Assembly (NCBI GenBank): GCA_964223495.1
Contig: CAXQGL010000060.1
Span: forward strand, 1 to 64,000
From: UBA8752 sp964223495
GTDB lineage: Bacteria; Bacteroidota; Bacteroidia; Flavobacteriales_D; Sanyastnellaceae
Direction of reading: 5' to 3'
Length of the DNA stretch: 64,000 nucleotides
This document shows positions 60,843 through 64,000 of the stretch, one piece after another. Position 1 is the stretch's first letter; each line of letters opens with the position of its first letter. Position numbers and translations under genes: made by a program. Under the pieces are notes generated by a model. That model saw only the letters and a list, made by a program, of their open reading frames with translations, was not told the DNA's origin and searched no databases.

Positions 60843-61307
60843 ATGGCCGGATATCGCAACGCCAGCGGGAAAATGATGCCCGCGAAGGAAGGAGAGGCAA
60901 GGCTTCACCGCGATGAGCGCGGGAGATGGTGGGTCCGGATTGGTCACCGGAACCACTGCGTATCGCTTCAGCAGACAGCTTCGGGAGAATGGGATGTCCG
61001 TCTGGACGGTGTTTCCGATCAATGGTCCCTGCGAGGATTGAGGGAGGAGCTGATGGAGCGCATGGGCATAGAGGATGGTGCAGGCAGTCAATCGAGGGAA
61101 CTGCGCGCCCCGATGCCCGGGAAAGTGCTGGAAATCCTTGTAGAGGAGGGCCAGTCGGTGGAGGAGGGCGATGCCATGTTGGTCCTCGAGGCCATGAAGA
61201 TGGAAAACGTACTGCGCGCCGGTACTGCGGGTGTGGTGTCGGCCATCGGGGTCAAAGAGGGGAGCGCCGTCGAGAAGGAAGCGGTGCTCATCAGCATGGC
61301 GGATTGA
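60843..61307 (+). CDS. Biotin/lipoyl carrier protein (BCCP-like)
   Basis: 154 aa. The C-terminal about 70 residues form a biotinyl domain with the EAMKMEN motif; Lys119 is the biotin acceptor. It includes APMPGKVLEILVEEGQSVEEGD and ends GSAVEKEAVLISM. The N-terminal 80 residues are short and without known domain. It resembles the carrier subunit of acyl-CoA carboxylases or decarboxylases in Bacteroidota, but no carboxylase or transferase subunit is next to it. Its ATG overlaps the alternative hemW start on the other strand. Confidence 0.88.
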   Translation: MAGYRNASGKMMPAKEGEARLHRDERGRWWVRIGHRNHCVSLQQTASGEWDVRLDGVSDQWSLRGLREELMERMGIEDGAGSQSRELRAPMPGKVLEILVEEGQSVEEGDAMLVLEAMKMENVLRAGTAGVVSAIGVKEGSAVEKEAVLISMAD

Positions 61308-61387
61308 TCCGTCGAGGCAACGTCCCTTAGCCACCTTCCGTTGTGGATAATACATGGCGGGCGCCGAACAAGGCCCGTTGGTGGAAC

Positions 61388-61395
61388 TACCTTCG
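61388..61395 (+). promoter_or_regulatory. Possible -7 element before the CHU_C-type gene
   Basis: TACCTTCG, one base from TAnnTTTG, ends 11 nt before the ATG at 61407. No TTG at the normal spacing. Weak evidence. Confidence 0.3.
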
Positions 61396-61406
61396 ATTTC
61401 ACACTC

Positions 61407-62399
61407 ATGCGCGCTTTCAGCATTCGGATTTTTCTGGTCCTCCTGTCGGGCCCATTGGCCGCACAACCGGCTCTGGCCCAGTCGTGCGGCAGCCCATTGA
61501 CGGTCTGTCCCGAAGACCCCACATCGGTTTTCATCACGGAGCCATCCTTCCTCAGCTTCGAGTGCATCGATGCGACCCATGTCGCCGTGCTCCGTTTCAG
61601 GTCCAATCACAATTTCGAGAATCCCGGAAATGCCCGCATCCGGATCACACAGGTATCCTGTGATGGCCCGAACGGCCCGGACACCCTTTCGGCCATGGTG
61701 GTTTCTTCCTCAGGCGACCCTTGCGATGCCGCCGCGCTCACGGCCATGGGACCATGTGTCAGCGGGGTGGATGATTTGGTGTGGGAGAGCTCAACACTCA
61801 ACCACGACACGGAATATTTCCTGCTGATCGGCACTGAGCACGACCCTGCCGACACGCTCTGCGCGATGTATGTGGAGCTCGAGGGTGATGGCGTGACGAT
61901 GGACGCCTGCTGCAACCACACTTTGATTCCCGGCGCCTCTGCGGAGCTCTCCGTCGTGGGGGGAGATCCGGTATACGGGTACACCTGGAGTCCGGACTTC
62001 TATCTGTCCGACCCGGTTTCCCAGACCACGACCGTCACACCGGCGGAGACCATCACCTATCAGGTCGATGGTGTCATTGGAGATTGTCAGGTCAGCAGCT
62101 CGGTCACGGTCACCGTCGGTTCGCCCATACAGGTTCCCAACAGCTTCACGCCGAATGGAGACAACATCAATGACTTCTGGGGCATTGATGGCATCAGCGC
62201 TTTTCCAGGGGCCAAGGTTGAGGTGTTCAACCGTTGGGGCCAATTGGTCCACAGGTCCCTCGGTTACGCCCAACCATGGGATGGCACGGGCCGTTCGGGC
62301 AAAGCGCTGAACCCCGGGACATACTACTACGTCATCGAGTTGAACGATGAGACGTTGCCCATTCCGCCCGAAACAGGCCATGTGGCCATCATCCGATGA
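61407..62399 (+). CDS. T9SS cargo with gliding-motility C-terminal domain (CHU_C)
   Basis: About 330 aa from ATG 61407. The signal peptide (FLVLLSGPLAAQPALAQ) is followed by Cys-containing beta domains, and the last about 90 residues (VPNSFTPNGDNINDFW, VEVFNRWGQLVHRS, WDGTGRSGKALNPGTYYYVI) are the classic type B T9SS sorting domain (TIGR04131). Such proteins are exported through T9SS and may stay on the surface. It overlaps the PorP/SprF-like gene by 4 nt. Confidence 0.9.
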   Translation: MRAFSIRIFLVLLSGPLAAQPALAQSCGSPLTVCPEDPTSVFITEPSFLSFECIDATHVAVLRFRSNHNFENPGNARIRITQVSCDGPNGPDTLSAMVVSSSGDPCDAAALTAMGPCVSGVDDLVWESSTLNHDTEYFLLIGTEHDPADTLCAMYVELEGDGVTMDACCNHTLIPGASAELSVVGGDPVYGYTWSPDFYLSDPVSQTTTVTPAETITYQVDGVIGDCQVSSSVTVTVGSPIQVPNSFTPNGDNINDFWGIDGISAFPGAKVEVFNRWGQLVHRSLGYAQPWDGTGRSGKALNPGTYYYVIELNDETLPIPPETGHVAIIR

Positions 62400-63346
62400 A
62401 ACAGTTGTCTCCATACCGCATCATTGGGCTTTTGGTTCCGCTCCTCCTGGCCCTGGGCCAACTCGAAGCGCAGCAACTGCCCATCAGGACCAATTGGCAG
62501 TTCAATTACTTCCAGGAGAACCCCGCATTCGCTGGATTTTCTGATTGCCTCGAATTGAAGGCGGGTTTCCGCCAGCAATGGGCCGGTTTCGACGGCGCCC
62601 CACAAACAGCCTTCGCCAACCTTCAAGGTGAGCTGGGCCAGTCCGCTGGCGGCGGCATTCACGGTTTTGGGGGTCGGGTCACGGATGACAGTGCCGGGCC
62701 ATACGGTTTCACCCAATTGGACCTGGTCTATGCCTATCACATGAAACTGTCGCAGGGCTGGAGGCTGGCCGCCGGAGCGGCCGTGGGCTTCATGCAGTAT
62801 CGGTTGTCCCTGGGCGAAATCGTCCTTCCGGACTTCCAGGCGGGCAATGATCCCGCCATCACATCGAACGCCAACCAGTTGTTGGCGCCCACGATGGATT
62901 TTGGTCTTTGGACCTACAACAAATACACCTTCTGGGGGCTGTCAATCCAGAATCTGATCGAGCCCTCGGTGGACGAGTGGGGGCTTGACACGAGGTTCAG
63001 GCGCCACGTCAGCCTCAATGGAGGGTCGCTCATCCGATTGGAGGGCCCGTGGAGTTTCCACCCGGCGGGATCCTTGCGGTTTGCGGCAGGTGCGCCCGTT
63101 GCGGTGGATGTACAGGCGATGTTCGATTATGACGAAACCATCCGGTTCGGATTGGGTTACCGCAACGAGTCCGCACTCTCCGGTCTGGTGACCCTGAGCC
63201 TGATGGAGAACATCAAGATCGGCTACGCCTACGATTGGAATGTCGGACCCCTGAGCCAAGCATCGGCCAATACCCACGAATTCACCCTGAGCGTTCTGGC
63301 CTGTCCGGTCAAGTCGGGCCATGTACCCTGTGCCGCATTTCAATGA
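62396..63346 (+). CDS. PorP/SprF family outer membrane protein
   Basis: 316 aa. A signal peptide (IIGLLVPLLLALGQLEA/Q) is followed by NWQFNYFQENPAFAGFSDCLELKAGFRQQWAGF, the typical start of the PorP/SprF family, and a beta-barrel. SprF-type proteins assist the surface display of a specific large T9SS cargo encoded next to them (e.g. SprF for SprB). Here it overlaps the CHU_C-type cargo gene by 4 nt (ATGA), so it probably serves that protein or the next one. Confidence 0.9.
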   Translation: MKQLSPYRIIGLLVPLLLALGQLEAQQLPIRTNWQFNYFQENPAFAGFSDCLELKAGFRQQWAGFDGAPQTAFANLQGELGQSAGGGIHGFGGRVTDDSAGPYGFTQLDLVYAYHMKLSQGWRLAAGAAVGFMQYRLSLGEIVLPDFQAGNDPAITSNANQLLAPTMDFGLWTYNKYTFWGLSIQNLIEPSVDEWGLDTRFRRHVSLNGGSLIRLEGPWSFHPAGSLRFAAGAPVAVDVQAMFDYDETIRFGLGYRNESALSGLVTLSLMENIKIGYAYDWNVGPLSQASANTHEFTLSVLACPVKSGHVPCAAFQ

Positions 63347-63425
63347 GGGAAGTGCAACATACTGCCAGGGACCGCGTATACAGACCTGCGCGCTGATGAC
63401 GAACCGTTGCGGACCATACCGACCG

Positions 63426-64000
63426 ATGAAACCCCTTCGAACAAGGGGATGTCCGGTCGCCGCGATGTCCTTCCTTCTGTTGCTGCTGGCCTTTCCAGCC
63501 AAAGGCCTTGCGCAGTGTCCCGATGCCATCGACATCCTGCAACCGATTTCCTGCAGCGGCGCTGATGACGGCGTCCTTTCCGTGACGGTTCCGGACGGTG
63601 TCGATCCCGACGATGTCTATTGGCTCCAGAGCAATGACACCCTCTTCGGTCCGGTCCAGACCGACCTCGGTCCAGGCAGCTACCTCGTTTTCATTCCCGG
63701 CTGTTCGCCATTGGGCACAACGCTCAACGAGCCGTTCAATTTCTTCATTTCCGCGGCGGTGACGCAGTTGCCGACTTGTGACGACCCTTGTTCAGGCGTG
63801 GTCACCGTCACGCCGAATTTCGGAGCCGAGCCCATCACCTATGCCTGGTCCCACGACGCCGTGGAGACGGGGCCGGTCGGAACGGACATCTGCGAACAGG
63901 TCGTACTTGTTTCCGCAACCGACGCCAACGGCTGCTTCGATCAGGACATCCTCATCGTGGACATACCGGAGGTGGAGGTGTTGACTTTTCCTACGCCTCC
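63426..64000 (+). CDS. SprB-like repeat protein, 5' end only
   Basis: Begins at ATG 63426 and stays open to the window edge (191 codons, no stop; truncated by the window). A signal peptide (LLLLLAFPAKGLAQ) is followed by Cys-containing modules such as DILQPISCSGADDGVLSV and EPITYAWSHDAVETGP.., ICEQVVLVSATDANGCFD. The GxEPITYxWS..(C)..V.A.D.NGC pattern resembles the SprB repeat of gliding adhesins. The PorP/SprF-like gene is just upstream, as for sprF with sprB, though the genomic order is reversed. Very probably a large T9SS-secreted adhesin. Confidence 0.75.
   Translation, partial: MKPLRTRGCPVAAMSFLLLLLAFPAKGLAQCPDAIDILQPISCSGADDGVLSVTVPDGVDPDDVYWLQSNDTLFGPVQTDLGPGSYLVFIPGCSPLGTTLNEPFNFFISAAVTQLPTCDDPCSGVVTVTPNFGAEPITYAWSHDAVETGPVGTDICEQVVLVSATDANGCFDQDILIVDIPEVEVLTFPTP

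Noticed and set aside
59726..60916. A 396-codon plus-strand frame opposite hemW
   Set aside because: hemW has clear radical SAM motifs on the minus strand; the plus translation has none.
1..64000. Prophage, integrative element, CRISPR array or defence island
   Set aside because: No integrase, transposase, phage structural gene, direct-repeat array or restriction gene was found. Gene content is conserved core.

Overview
The window is chromosomal DNA from a GC-rich member of the Bacteroidota, most likely Flavobacteriales-like. The evidence is: type IX secretion and gliding genes (sprE/porW-like, a PorP/SprF-like protein, a CHU_C-type cargo, a SprB-like partial gene); a SusC/SusD pair; many lipoproteins; an ATP synthase cluster holding atpBEFHAG without atpDC; the order DUF4175 - ATPase - ybeY - mnmG; and promoters of the TTG / TAnnTTTG type. 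There is no phage, integrase, transposase or CRISPR array. The content is mostly core and housekeeping.

Layout. 1-4.6 kb: tRNA-Leu, an orphan sensor kinase and an AsmA-like protein. 4.6-12 kb: an exported superoxide dismutase, then a long minus-strand envelope block: lipoprotein, uppP interrupted by an in-frame TGA, DUF3098, ftsX, FKBP isomerase, DUF4837 lipoprotein, MltD-like transglycosylase, tatA (56 codons) and panC. 12-20 kb: a plus-strand run of a truncated glycogen-synthase-like protein, a DUF4270 lipoprotein, glmS, a DapA-superfamily aldolase and a beta-propeller lipoprotein, ending against a convergent PLP decarboxylase. 20-28 kb: outer membrane barrel, cyclase-family hydrolase, SusD/SusC and an NtrY-like kinase. 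28-37 kb: the F1Fo cluster with its AtpZ/AtpI-like genes, a bactofilin and SprE. 37-39.2 kb: M23 peptidase, PfkB kinase and tRNA-Asn. 39.2-43.8 kb: a signalling unit of MORN-repeat protein, PAS histidine kinase and LytTR regulator. 44-49 kb: rpiB, M28 peptidase, thioredoxin-fold lipoprotein and an ALDH7-like dehydrogenase. 49-55 kb: mnmG flanked by two parS-like palindromes, ybeY, an RsbW-like ATPase and a giant DUF4175 protein. 55-64 kb: a large T9SS cargo, an EamA transporter, hemW, a biotin carrier protein and a T9SS cluster running off the end.

Working together: the envelope theme dominates (undecaprenyl phosphate recycling, FtsX-linked wall hydrolysis, transglycosylase and M23 peptidase, GlmS amino-sugar supply, Tat export). 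The energy cluster is contiguous with cytoskeletal and gliding genes, and the right end supplies T9SS cargo. The parS sites suggest proximity to the replication origin. The most unusual observations are the nonsense codon in uppP, the parS pair, the DapA homologue lacking the usual substrate arginine next to a histidine-patterned propeller lipoprotein, and a repeated TAnnTTYG element close to several gene starts.
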